NCBI GenBank assembly: GCA_001915575.1
Contig: MNQT01000014.1
Coordinates: 11,637-75,636, forward strand
Length of the DNA stretch: 64,000 nucleotides
Reading direction: 5' to 3'
Origin: Bacteroides sp. CAG:1060_57_27
GTDB lineage: Bacteria > Bacteroidota > Bacteroidia > Bacteroidales > UBA932
Shown: positions 27,319 to 35,584 of the stretch, piece by piece
Position numbering within the stretch: position 1 is the first letter of the stretch
How the letters are laid out: each line of letters begins with the position of its first letter
Translations under genes and position numbers: made by a program
The notes under the pieces: generated by a model
Told to the model about the DNA's origin: nothing
Seen by the model: the letters and a program-made list of their open reading frames with translations, nothing else
Database searches by the model: none

Positions 27319-28074
27319 TCAGGACTCTGACGGCCTGCTCAGCAGCAACCAGATACGCAAACCGTTGAGCGAGTTGAGCAGGTAGAACGCATACTTTACC
27401 AGATAGATCACGGCATAAGAATCTCCGTCCGGCGAGGCGAGCGTGAGAGACCACATCACGACCGAGGCCACATTCACCCCGATCCAGAACACCCATTGCT
27501 CCATATACGCCGTGGACATCAGCAGCTGTCCGAAAATGTTGCAGACCGTAGAGAAAGCATCGGCGAGTATGCCTAACTTCAGCACGGACAGCGCGGCAGG
27601 CTGCCCCGCCAGTCCGGCAGTCCCGGAGACCTTGTACAGGACGAAATAGCACAGCGCAAGACCCGCAAGGAAAAGCACGGAAGACAGCAGGCGCTGACGG
27701 CTGTCCAGCCTGCGCGCCCTGGGCCTGTCGTGGGAGGTGGCGCCTCTCCTGCGCCACTGGAAGAAGCCCACGAACTGCATGGGCAGGAAATACAGCAGAT
27801 GCAGGGCGGCGTTGCCGTATTTTTCGCTCATGAAGCACATCGCCCCGTATATGCACACGTCGAAAAAGCCGAAAAGGAAGGTAAGTATCCTCGCATTGGC
27901 CGAACATACCGTGCTCATCACCCCCATAAGGGACCCGAAGGCGGCGACAATGAGCAGACCCCTGCCGCTTTCGGCGTCGCGCAGCTCCAGGAGCGTCATC
28001 ACAATCATCACGAGCGTCATCCCGGCAAGGATGAACGCATTGAACCATTTGTTGAATCTGTCGTTGTCAAGCAT
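27319..28074 (-). CDS. pnuC: PnuC-type nicotinamide riboside transporter
   Basis: 251 residues with about seven membrane helices. PnuC signatures are visible: LLYFLPMQFVGFFQWRRR and the later EQWVFWIGVNVASVVMW. The family takes up nicotinamide riboside (or a related vitamin) by facilitated diffusion. A charged loop at about 110-130 joins the two halves. It overlaps the end of uvrC by eight bases. Related PnuT or other vitamin variants exist, so substrate is inferred. Confidence 0.85.
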   Translation of the reverse strand: MLDNDRFNKWFNAFILAGMTLVMIVMTLLELRDAESGRGLLIVAAFGSLMGVMSTVCSANARILTFLFGFFDVCIYGAMCFMSEKYGNAALHLLYFLPMQFVGFFQWRRRGATSHDRPRARRLDSRQRLLSSVLFLAGLALCYFVLYKVSGTAGLAGQPAALSVLKLGILADAFSTVCNIFGQLLMSTAYMEQWVFWIGVNVASVVMWSLTLASPDGDSYAVIYLVKYAFYLLNSLNGLRIWLLLSRPSES

Positions 28075-29860
28075 CTCTCAACTGTTTATGAATCTTCTCG
28101 GCAAGCGAGGGCCCGACCAGGGCGGAAAGGTCTTCGACAGACGCCGCAGCGATACGGGCCACGCTTCCGAAGTGCATCAGCAGCCTGCGCTCGGTCTGTT
28201 CGCCCACACCCTTTATGTCCCGCAGCACCGAATGTATCGCCTCCTTGCTGCGGAGCGAACGGTGGAATGTGATTCCGAAGCGGTGGGCCTCGTCCCGGAT
28301 ACGCTGGAGCAATTTCAGCGCCTGGGAGTTGCGGTCAAGGAAAAGCGGGTACGGATCCCCGACCCTGATGACCTCCTCGAGCCTTTTCGCAAGCCCTATC
28401 ACAGTCATCCTGTCCTGCAGCCCGAGCTCGCATATGGCCTGGTAGGCAAAGTCGAGCTGTCCCTTTCCCCCGTCTATCACCACCAGCTGAGGAAGGTCGT
28501 CCGGAGCTTCCTCGAGCATACGGGCATAACGGCGGTTGACCACTTCCTTCATCGACGCATAGTCGTTGGCTCCCACCACAGTCTTTATCTTGAACTTACG
28601 GTAATCCTTTTTCGAAGGCTCCGCGTTGCGGAACACCACGCAGGAAGCCACGGGATTGGTGCCCTGGATATTGGAGTTGTCGAAGCATTCCATATGCACC
28701 GGCGTCTCCTTCATCCCTACCGCCTTGCGGAGCTCTTCCAGCACCGCCGCACGGAATTCGTCAGGGTCGGTATGCTCCCGCTGGCGCAGAGAATTGAAGC
28801 GGAACTCCCTGGCGTTCTTGTCGCTGAGTTCGAGAAGCGCAAGCTTGTCGCCGCGGACGGGGATCCTGAACTCGACGCCGGGGAACTCCACGTCGGGCAG
28901 GAACGGGACTATAACCTCCGGGCACAGCGCACCGAACTTGGAAGAGATTTCGGCAATGAACTCGCTCAGCACGGAGCCCCTGTCCTCCTCTATATTCATC
29001 CTGAACCCGAGGTTGAGCGACTGTATGACCGCGCCGCCCTTTATGCGCAGAAAGTTGCCGAACGCCTCAGGGCCGTCGAACACCAGCGAGAACACATCCA
29101 CATCGCGGTCTCCGGCAGCCGTGATTATGGACTTGGAGTAATGGCTCTGCAGCGCATCTATCCTGTCCTTGTACTGCTGGGCCCGCTCGAACTCGAGATT
29201 GCCGGCAGCTTCGGCCATTAGGGTCCTGTACCGGCGGATAATGCCGTTCACCCCTCCGGTGAGGAGCTTGACTATCTCGTCTATCCACTCCCCGTATTCC
29301 TCTCTGGAGACTCCCCCCACGCAGCAGCCGCGGCAGCGGCCGAGATGCATGTCGAGGCAGGGACGGAACTTGTGCCGCAGGACGGCATCGGAAGTTATGG
29401 CGTACTTGCAGCTGCGCAGCGGATAGCTGGACTCGAAGAATTCGAGCAGCGCCCTGGCGTGCATCACGGAGCTATAGGGGCCGAAATAGCGCGCGCCGCC
29501 CTTCACGGTCCTGCGGGTCAGGTAGACCCTCGGGAACTCCTCGTTGCTTATGCATATCCACGGATAGGTCTTGGAATCCTTCAGCAGGATGTTGTAGCGC
29601 GGCTTGTACTGCTTTATGAGGTTGTTCTCGAGCAGCAGCGCATCCGCCTCGCTGTCGACCACCGAATACTGCACGTCCGCGATCCTGGACACGAGTATAC
29701 GGGTCTTGGTGTTGAGCCTGTCCGGAGAGACGAAATACTGGGCCACCCTCTTGTTGAGGTCCTTGGCCTTGCCTACATAAATCACATTTCCCTCGGAGTT
29801 GTAGTATCTGTAAACTCCGGGGGAATGCGGCAATAGGGATATCTTATGTCTAACGTCCAA
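28067..29860 (-). CDS. uvrC: Excinuclease ABC subunit C
   Basis: 597 residues. Makes both incisions in nucleotide excision repair with UvrA and UvrB. GIY-YIG domain at about 13-90 (GVYRYYNSEGNVIYVGKAKD), UVR/UvrB-binding segment at about 200-235, RNase H-like endonuclease domain (VVIDGGKGQLDFA) and C-terminal helix-hairpin-helix (IKGVGEQTERRLLMHFGSV). Its start overlaps the end of the thioredoxin-like gene by 11 bases. Confidence 0.96.
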   Translation of the reverse strand: MDVRHKISLLPHSPGVYRYYNSEGNVIYVGKAKDLNKRVAQYFVSPDRLNTKTRILVSRIADVQYSVVDSEADALLLENNLIKQYKPRYNILLKDSKTYPWICISNEEFPRVYLTRRTVKGGARYFGPYSSVMHARALLEFFESSYPLRSCKYAITSDAVLRHKFRPCLDMHLGRCRGCCVGGVSREEYGEWIDEIVKLLTGGVNGIIRRYRTLMAEAAGNLEFERAQQYKDRIDALQSHYSKSIITAAGDRDVDVFSLVFDGPEAFGNFLRIKGGAVIQSLNLGFRMNIEEDRGSVLSEFIAEISSKFGALCPEVIVPFLPDVEFPGVEFRIPVRGDKLALLELSDKNAREFRFNSLRQREHTDPDEFRAAVLEELRKAVGMKETPVHMECFDNSNIQGTNPVASCVVFRNAEPSKKDYRKFKIKTVVGANDYASMKEVVNRRYARMLEEAPDDLPQLVVIDGGKGQLDFAYQAICELGLQDRMTVIGLAKRLEEVIRVGDPYPLFLDRNSQALKLLQRIRDEAHRFGITFHRSLRSKEAIHSVLRDIKGVGEQTERRLLMHFGSVARIAAASVEDLSALVGPSLAEKIHKQLRDA

Positions 29861-30698
29861 GGGCTTCGGAAACAGCCTCCTCGATAGCCTCTCCCCTGAG
29901 GTCTCTCTTGAGGATAGTTCCGTCAGGGCCTACGAGCATGATATGGGGAATACCCTCGATGCCGTAGAGGTCCGTAGGAATCTGCTGGGCGTTGATAATC
30001 TGGTTCCATACGACGCCATGCTCCTTGGCGGCAGCCTTGGTATCCTCGGGGTCGTCCCATACGGCTACGCTGAGCACGTCGAAGTCGTCACCGGCATACT
30101 TCTCATATACGGAGACGATATTGGGAATCTCGGCCTTGCAGAGGCCGCACCAGCTCGCCCAGAAGTCGACGAGCACATACTTGCCCTTGCCCACATAATC
30201 CGAGAACCTGACGGTGCTCTCCTCTGCGTTGTCGGGATCCTGTACGACGGTGAAGTCAGTGAACATCTTTCCCTCGGCAGTACTCTTCTTTGCAGCGATG
30301 CTCTCCCTGAGCGACACGACGATCTGTGCGGTGTCGGCGGGGCTCTGGATCTGGTTCAGGAGAGCCTCGGCCTCGTCGGGCTCAAGGAACATGTATATCT
30401 CCTGAAGGGCGGCGACCGCAACCGACTTCGAAGGATACTTTCCTATAATGTCCCTGCCCATGTCGACGAGCGTTCCGGTGGTGCTGTCGTAGCACTCACT
30501 GATAGCCTCCATGCGGGAGTCGTCGGTAAGGGTGGTGTCGGTGCTGATTCTCTCGATTTCTGCGTTATAGTCTGCAACCAGGGCCTGCATGTCGGCCTGG
30601 AACTTTGCTACGAGCTCCTCATCCGAAGCGCTCTTGCACTGGACGCTGCCGAACACTACTGCAAGCAGCGATACGGCGAAAATGACAGTCCTTTTCAT
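29850..30698 (-). CDS. TlpA-type thioredoxin lipoprotein
   Basis: 282 residues from the ATG at 30698 (MKRTVIFAVSLLAVVFGSVQ), which gives a lipoprotein signal with Cys after GSVQ; an earlier ATG at 30725 only adds a poor extension. Residues about 20-130 are a helical N-terminal domain; about 145-282 form a thioredoxin domain with FWASWCGLCKAEIPN (active site CGLC in place of CGPC). Likely a periplasmic or outer-membrane thiol-disulfide exchanger. It leads a tlpA-uvrC-pnuC run. Confidence 0.85.
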   Translation of the reverse strand: MKRTVIFAVSLLAVVFGSVQCKSASDEELVAKFQADMQALVADYNAEIERISTDTTLTDDSRMEAISECYDSTTGTLVDMGRDIIGKYPSKSVAVAALQEIYMFLEPDEAEALLNQIQSPADTAQIVVSLRESIAAKKSTAEGKMFTDFTVVQDPDNAEESTVRFSDYVGKGKYVLVDFWASWCGLCKAEIPNIVSVYEKYAGDDFDVLSVAVWDDPEDTKAAAKEHGVVWNQIINAQQIPTDLYGIEGIPHIMLVGPDGTILKRDLRGEAIEEAVSEALGR

Positions 30699-30737
30699 AA
30701 TGTAGATTATCTGTTTGTAAAACACTAAAAATCCGAT

Positions 30738-30769
30738 AAAAAAGCCGGTTCCATAAAGACGGAACCGGC
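30738..30769 (-). terminator. Terminator after rpsC
   Basis: GCCGGTTCC (30744-30752) and GGAACCGGC (30761-30769) form a perfect 9-bp stem with an 8-base loop. Read on the minus strand it is followed by TTTTTT (30743-30738). It lies 25 bases after the rpsC stop and would end the rplC-rpsC transcript. A TATATTTG box (30779-30772, minus) just before it could start the tlpA-uvrC transcript, but its -33 box is weak. Confidence 0.82.
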
Positions 30770-30794
30770 CACAAATATAGCAATTTTATTCAAA

Positions 30795-31544
30795 TTACTT
30801 CTGGCTGTCCCTGCGGGGGCGGCGGTCATCCCTGCGGGGACGACGGTCCGAACGTCCGCCGCGGTTTGAACCGGCAGCCTGTGCGTTCGCTGCAGAGAGG
30901 GCCGCAGGAGTCAGATCCTGCTTGCCGTAGCGCTCGCCGTTGCAGATCCATACCTTGATGCCGAGGGTTCCGACCTTGGTGTGGGCCACTGCGAGGGCGT
31001 AGTCGATGTCCGCACGGAACGTGTGGAGAGGAGTACGTCCTTCCTTGAACATCTCGTTGCGCGCCATTTCGGCTCCGCCGACACGTCCGCTGATGAGCAC
31101 CTTGATACCTTCCGCACCTACCCTCATGGTATTTGCGATAGCCATCTTGATAGCCCTGCGGTATGACACACGGCCCTCGATCTGACGGGCGATGCTGTCG
31201 GCAACGATATGTGCGTCGACCTCGGGGCGCCTTACCTCGAAGATGTTGATCTGGACGTCCTTCTTGGTAACCTTCTTGAGCTCAGCCTTGAGCTTGTCGA
31301 CCTCGGAGCCGCCCTTTCCGATGATGAAGCCGGGACGGGCAGCGTAGATAGTCACGGTAATGAGCTTGAGGGTTCTCTCGATGATGATACGGCTGAGGCT
31401 GGCCTTTGCAAGGCGGCTTCCGAGATACTTGCGGATCTCGAAGTCCTCGGCGATCTTCTCTGCGTAGTTACCACCGCACCAGTTAGAGTCCCAACCACGG
31501 GTGATACCGATTCTGTTGCTGATAGGATTTGTCTTCTGTCCCAT
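30795..31544 (-). CDS. rpsC: 30S ribosomal protein S3, last gene of its unit
   Basis: 249 residues. KH domain around 60-100 ([19 protein letters not shown]) and C-terminal S3 domain ([19 protein letters not shown]). The C-terminal tail is Arg/Asp-rich ([13 protein letters not shown]). S3 helps unwind mRNA at the entry site. rplP should follow directly; here a terminator and unrelated genes follow. Confidence 0.98.
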   Translation of the reverse strand: MGQKTNPISNRIGITRGWDSNWCGGNYAEKIAEDFEIRKYLGSRLAKASLSRIIIERTLKLITVTIYAARPGFIIGKGGSEVDKLKAELKKVTKKDVQINIFEVRRPEVDAHIVADSIARQIEGRVSYRRAIKMAIANTMRVGAEGIKVLISGRVGGAEMARNEMFKEGRTPLHTFRADIDYALAVAHTKVGTLGIKVWICNGERYGKQDLTPAALSAANAQAAGSNRGGRSDRRPRRDDRRPRRDSQK

Positions 31545-31545
31545 A

Positions 31546-31962
31546 TTACTTATTCTCTACTGGTTGTTTTACGTCAAGGATGACGGTAACGTGGTTGGAA
31601 CGCTTGCGGATACGGCCGGCCCTTCCCTGAGGGCAGGGACGGATACGCTTGAGCATACGTCCGCCGTCGACCATAATGGTCTTGACATATACGTTTCCGT
31701 TGTCCAGTTCCTTGGTCTTGTCGGGATTCTTCGCCTCCCAGTTCGCGATTGCGCTGTGGAGGAGTTTCTCCAGACGGTTGGAAGCCTCTCTCTTCGAGAA
31801 TTTCAGGAGATCGAGGGCGCGGTTGACCTCTACGCCGCGTACGGTATCGGCGACGAGACGCATCTTGCGCGGTGAGGTAGGCACGTCATTCAGCTTGGCA
31901 ACAGCTGTAACCTTCTTCTCCGCCTTGAGGCGCTCGGCCATAAGTTTTTTACGCTTTCCCAT
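31546..31962 (-). CDS. rplV: 50S ribosomal protein L22
   Basis: 138 residues. Globular domain plus the long loop lining the exit tunnel; conserved [24 protein letters not shown] stretch near 100-120. Start [20 protein letters not shown] gives a basic N-terminal extension compared with E. coli. One base separates it from rpsC. Confidence 0.97.
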   Translation of the reverse strand: MGKRKKLMAERLKAEKKVTAVAKLNDVPTSPRKMRLVADTVRGVEVNRALDLLKFSKREASNRLEKLLHSAIANWEAKNPDKTKELDNGNVYVKTIMVDGGRMLKRIRPCPQGRAGRIRKRSNHVTVILDVKQPVENK

Positions 31963-31967
31963 AATGA

Positions 31968-32240
31968 TTACTTCTTATTGTTACCTGAATGACCTTTGAA
32001 TGTGCGTGTAGGGGCGAACTCGCCGAGCTTGTGACCTACCATCTGTTCGGTAACGTAAACAGGAATGAACTTGTTTCCGTTGTGGACTGCGATGGTATGG
32101 CCGATAAAGTCAGGAGAGATCATGCTGGCACGAGACCAGGTCTTGACCACTTCCTTCTTCTTGCTACCGTTGTTCATAGCAAGAATTCTCTTTTCCAGGG
32201 CTTCCTGGATATAAGGACCTTTTCTTAATGAACGACTCAT
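31968..32240 (-). CDS. rpsS: 30S ribosomal protein S19
   Basis: 90 residues, start [21 protein letters not shown]-terminal signature [18 protein letters not shown]. Forms a complex with S13 in the head of the small subunit. Canonical place between rplB and rplV. Confidence 0.98.
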   Translation of the reverse strand: MSRSLRKGPYIQEALEKRILAMNNGSKKKEVVKTWSRASMISPDFIGHTIAVHNGNKFIPVYVTEQMVGHKLGEFAPTRTFKGHSGNNKK

Positions 32241-32262
32241 AATCTCTAAAGTTTAATTCCTG

Positions 32263-33087
32263 TTATTTTTTCCTTCTCTCGATGATGAACTTGTTGGAAG
32301 CAGCCTTAGGATTACGTGTCTTGTAGCCCTTTGCAGGAAGTCCCTTGCGTGAACGGGGATGTCCTCCGGAAGCGCGGCCTTCACCACCTCCCATCGGGTG
32401 ATCCACAGGGTTCATTACGACACCCCTGTTGTGGGGACGGACACCGAGCCAGCGCTTGCGGCCGGCCTTTCCATGGCTCTCCAGGTTGTGGTCGCCGTTT
32501 GACACGACACCGACAGTCGCACGGCAGGTGACGAGCACCATGCGGGTCTCGCCTGAGGGCAGGCGGAGGACTGCATGCTTGCCCTCACGGGCGGCGAGCT
32601 GTGCGAAGGTTCCGGCAGAACGGGCCATTGCGGCGCCCTGGCCGGGACGGAGCTCGATATTGTGTACAAGCGTACCGACAGGAATCTCGCTTAGAGGGAG
32701 GCAGTTGCCGACTTCGGGAGCGATGCCGCTTCCGGAAGCGATCTCCTGGCCTACCTTGAGTCCCTGAGGAGCGATTATGTATCTCTTCTCGCCGTCCTCG
32801 TACTGTACGAGGGCGATACGGGCGCTGCGGTTAGGGTCGTACTCGATCGTGAGGACCGTAGCCTTGCAGTTGTCCTTGTTGCGGCGGAAGTCGATGATGC
32901 GGTACATCCTCTTGTGGCCGCCGCCGATATAGCGCACGGTCATCTGGCCAGTATTGTTGCGGCCGCCCGTGCTCTTAAGGGGTTCCAGCAATGATTTCTG
33001 GGGTTTCTTGGCGGTGATTTCGGTAAACGCGCTTATCACCTTGTTCCTCTGTCCGGGGGTAACCGGTTTGAATTTTCTTACTGCCAT
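32263..33087 (-). CDS. rplB: 50S ribosomal protein L2
   Basis: 274 residues. Needed for subunit joining and peptidyl transfer. The conserved [20 protein letters not shown] stretch holding the functional His is intact, as are the OB and SH3-like domains. Confidence 0.98.
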   Translation of the reverse strand: MAVRKFKPVTPGQRNKVISAFTEITAKKPQKSLLEPLKSTGGRNNTGQMTVRYIGGGHKRMYRIIDFRRNKDNCKATVLTIEYDPNRSARIALVQYEDGEKRYIIAPQGLKVGQEIASGSGIAPEVGNCLPLSEIPVGTLVHNIELRPGQGAAMARSAGTFAQLAAREGKHAVLRLPSGETRMVLVTCRATVGVVSNGDHNLESHGKAGRKRWLGVRPHNRGVVMNPVDHPMGGGEGRASGGHPRSRKGLPAKGYKTRNPKAASNKFIIERRKK

Positions 33088-33101
33088 TGTCTGTACCTCC
33101 C

Positions 33102-33392
33102 TTAAATGTTAGCGTAGAAGTCGATCTTGTCTTCACCGGCGAGGGTGACGTATGCCTTCTTGAAGTGGTTCATACGTCCGCGGAGCATGCCTGACTTGGA
33201 GTAGCGGCTCTTCCTCTTTCCGTGATAGTTGACTGTATTCACACTGGCAACGGATACGTTGAACATCTTCTCCACTGCCTCCTTGATCTGAAGCTTGTTG
33301 GCCTTGCGGTCTACGACAAAGCCGTAACGGTTCAACTTTTCGCCCTGAGCCGTCAGCTTCTCTGTTACTATTGGCTTAATTATAATTCCCAT
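33102..33392 (-). CDS. rplW: 50S ribosomal protein L23
   Basis: 96 residues, start [20 protein letters not shown]. Tunnel-exit protein that docks trigger factor and SRP. Core [20 protein letters not shown] is typical. Canonical neighbours rplD and rplB. Confidence 0.97.
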   Translation of the reverse strand: MGIIIKPIVTEKLTAQGEKLNRYGFVVDRKANKLQIKEAVEKMFNVSVASVNTVNYHGKRKSRYSKSGMLRGRMNHFKKAYVTLAGEDKIDFYANI

Positions 33393-33404
33393 CTCAATGT
33401 CCCT

Positions 33405-34034
33405 TTATCGCATGTTCCTCTCTGCGAGAATGTCCTGCACGCCGTCGAAGAGAACGAGCTTGTTCGCGTTCATGATAGCGTAGGTGTTGATCTCGTCAAC
33501 GCTCATGACATTCACCTGGGGAAGGTTGCGTGATGAAAGATAGATGTTGGTCGAATTCTGAGGAAGCACGTAGAGGACCTTGCGGTCTCCCGCCTTGATG
33601 GCAGACGTGATCTTCAGCAGCTCCTTGGTCTTGGGAGCGTCCATCGTGAACGGTTCGATCATGATGATAGACTCCTCGGCGGCCTTGTATGAAAGGGCCG
33701 ACTTGCGGGCAAGCGCCTTGAGCTTCTTGTTCAACTTGGTACGGTAGAGACGGGGCTTGGGGCCGAACACGCGGCCGCCGCCCACGAATATACCCGCCTT
33801 GAGGCTGCCGTGACGCGCACCGCCGCCGCCCTTCTGGCGGCCGAGCTTCTTGGTGCTGTGGGCATTCTCGCTGCGGTCCTTGGTCTTGGCATTGCCGTGA
33901 CGCTGGTGTGCAAGGTACTGGACCACGTCAAGATAGATAGCGTGGTCGTTGGGCTGGATGCCGAATACGCCCTCCTCGAGGGTCACGTTCTTTCCGGAAG
34001 GAGTTCCGTCAATTTTCAAAACTGGTAACTGCAT
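33405..34034 (-). CDS. rplD: 50S ribosomal protein L4
   Basis: 209 residues. Tunnel-lining protein; loop region KLGRQKGGGGARHGSLKAGI conserved. In E. coli, L4 also represses the S10 operon through its leader; whether that holds here is unknown and the leader of this unit is short. Confidence 0.97.
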   Translation of the reverse strand: MQLPVLKIDGTPSGKNVTLEEGVFGIQPNDHAIYLDVVQYLAHQRHGNAKTKDRSENAHSTKKLGRQKGGGGARHGSLKAGIFVGGGRVFGPKPRLYRTKLNKKLKALARKSALSYKAAEESIIMIEPFTMDAPKTKELLKITSAIKAGDRKVLYVLPQNSTNIYLSSRNLPQVNVMSVDEINTYAIMNANKLVLFDGVQDILAERNMR

Positions 34035-34038
34035 ACTC

Positions 34039-34665
34039 TTAAGCCTCCAAAATTACATAAGAACCTCTGGCTCCCGGAACGGAACCTTTTACTACGACGA
34101 GATTGTTCTCAGGGATCACCTTGACAACCTGAAGGTTGGCAACCTTGACCCTGTCGCCTCCCATGCGGCCTGCCATGCGCATGCCGGGGAGAACACGGGA
34201 CGGCCATGAAGAGGCGCCCATCGAACCGGGGTGACGAAGACGGTTGTGCTGGCCGTGGGTCTGTCCGCCTACTCCGGCGAACCCGTGACGGTGCACGACG
34301 CCCTGGAAACCCTTACCCTTAGAGGTACCGGTAACATCCACATAGGCCACATCCTCTGTGAAGATGTCGGCCACGGTGAACACGTCACCGAGCTTGAGCT
34401 CTCCCGCGAAGTCCGCCTTGAACTCGACGAGCTTGCGCTTGGGAGTGGTTCCTGCCTTTTTGAAATGCCCCATAAGAGGCGCGCTGGCGTGCTTTTCAGT
34501 CGTTTCGTCATAGGCAAGCTGTACAGCGGCATAACCGTCCTTCTCTACTGTACGGAGCTGCGTAACAACGCACGGACCAGCCTCGATAACGGTGCATGGT
34601 ATGTTCTTACCATCGGCACCGAAAACGGAAGTCATTCCGATTTTCTTTCCAATCAATCCAGGCAT
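34039..34665 (-). CDS. rplC: 50S ribosomal protein L3, first gene of its unit
   Basis: 208 residues from the ATG at 34665 ([20 protein letters not shown]), the standard L3 start; the frame is open further upstream but that stretch covers the promoter region and the divergent cdaA gene. L3 signature [15 protein letters not shown] and the [20 protein letters not shown] loop near the peptidyl-transferase centre are present. rpsJ, which normally precedes rplC, is missing here. Confidence 0.97.
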   Translation of the reverse strand: MPGLIGKKIGMTSVFGADGKNIPCTVIEAGPCVVTQLRTVEKDGYAAVQLAYDETTEKHASAPLMGHFKKAGTTPKRKLVEFKADFAGELKLGDVFTVADIFTEDVAYVDVTGTSKGKGFQGVVHRHGFAGVGGQTHGQHNRLRHPGSMGASSWPSRVLPGMRMAGRMGGDRVKVANLQVVKVIPENNLVVVKGSVPGARGSYVILEA

Positions 34666-34723
34666 TGGTTTGATAATTAATTGTTTATAAAACTTATAAG
34701 CTACCGCGCAAAAACGCGGGCTG

Positions 34724-34755
34724 CAAATATACGATTTATTTCTCCAATTTCCAAA
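34724..34755 (-). promoter_or_regulatory. Promoter for rplC-rpsC
   Basis: Minus-strand TTTG (34755-34752), a 20-base spacer and TATATTTG (34731-34724) make a complete promoter. The transcript would start near a small CCGCG/CGCGG hairpin (34704-34719) and have a leader of about 50-55 bases. Confidence 0.8.
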
Positions 34756-34757
34756 CA

Positions 34758-34788
34758 GTTGCATGAACTCGATTTTTTCGTAAATTTG
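34758..34788 (+). promoter_or_regulatory. Promoter for the cdaA operon
   Basis: GTTG (34758-34761), a 19-base spacer and TAAATTTG (34781-34788). The cdaA ATG follows 10 bases later, so the leader is only a few bases. It is back to back with the rplC promoter. Confidence 0.65.
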
Positions 34789-34798
34789 CCGACAGGAT

Positions 34799-35584
34799 AT
34801 GCTGGGATTCTTAAACTTCACTCTGATCGACCTTCTGGACATCCTGATGGTCGCCGCTGTCATATTCCTCGCATTCCGCTGGATCAGGGGCACCTCGGCG
34901 ATCAACATCTTCATCGCGATAATAATAGTGCTGCTCGTGCAGATCCTCGCCTCGGCCATAGGCCTGAAGATGATTTCCTCCATAATCGGCACCCTTATCG
35001 ACGTCGGTGCCGTGGCGATAATCGTAATCTTCCAGCCCGAGATCCGCCGCTTCCTCAACTCCGTCGGACGCAAGGCCGGCGACACCCTCGAGAAGAGGCC
35101 GATGCTCAAGAAGCTGTTCATAAGGGGCGGCGCCGACGGCGTGGACACGAAGGATGTCGCGGAAATAGCCCAGGCCTGCAAGGAGATGTCGGACCAGAAG
35201 ACGGGAGCACTGATAATAATACGCCGCAAAGACACGCTCGAAGACATAATAGACACGGGCGACACCATAGACGCCCGCATAAGCTGCCGTCTGATTATGA
35301 ACATCTTCTACAAGAACTCCCCCCTGCACGACGGCGCCATGGTCATCGGCGGCGGACGGATAATCGCAGCCCGCTGCACCCTCCCCATAACCGAGAGGAC
35401 CGACCTGCCGGCGAGGCTCGGCATGCGGCACAAGGCCGCCGTGGGAATATCCGAGCAGAGCGACGCGGACGTGGTGGTGGTCAGCGAACAGACCGGCAGG
35501 ATATCGTTCGTCCGCCGCGGAACGCTCAAGACGGTGGACAGCATCAACAACCTCAAACTTCTATTGGGAGAAAAGACAGAATGA
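34799..35584 (+). CDS. cdaA: Diadenylate cyclase (CdaA family)
   Basis: 261 residues. Makes cyclic di-AMP from two ATP. Three N-terminal membrane helices (about 8-30, 35-55, 60-80) precede a DisA_N cyclase domain (about 110-230) with the catalytic motifs [13 protein letters not shown] (DGA) and [12 protein letters not shown] (RHK in place of RHR). A coiled basic linker joins the two. Its stop overlaps the mutS2 start by four bases. Likely controls osmolyte or wall homeostasis as in other bacteria. Confidence 0.92.
   Translation: MLGFLNFTLIDLLDILMVAAVIFLAFRWIRGTSAINIFIAIIIVLLVQILASAIGLKMISSIIGTLIDVGAVAIIVIFQPEIRRFLNSVGRKAGDTLEKRPMLKKLFIRGGADGVDTKDVAEIAQACKEMSDQKTGALIIIRRKDTLEDIIDTGDTIDARISCRLIMNIFYKNSPLHDGAMVIGGGRIIAARCTLPITERTDLPARLGMRHKAAVGISEQSDADVVVVSEQTGRISFVRRGTLKTVDSINNLKLLLGEKTE

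Noticed and set aside
34704..34719. Possible L4-binding leader hairpin before rplC
   Set aside because: The CCGCG/CGCGG stem is only 5 bp and lies at or before the expected transcript start; too weak to call a regulator.
34666..35304. Long N-terminal extension of L3
   Set aside because: It would cover the rplC promoter and the divergent cdaA gene; the standard L3 start is at 34665.
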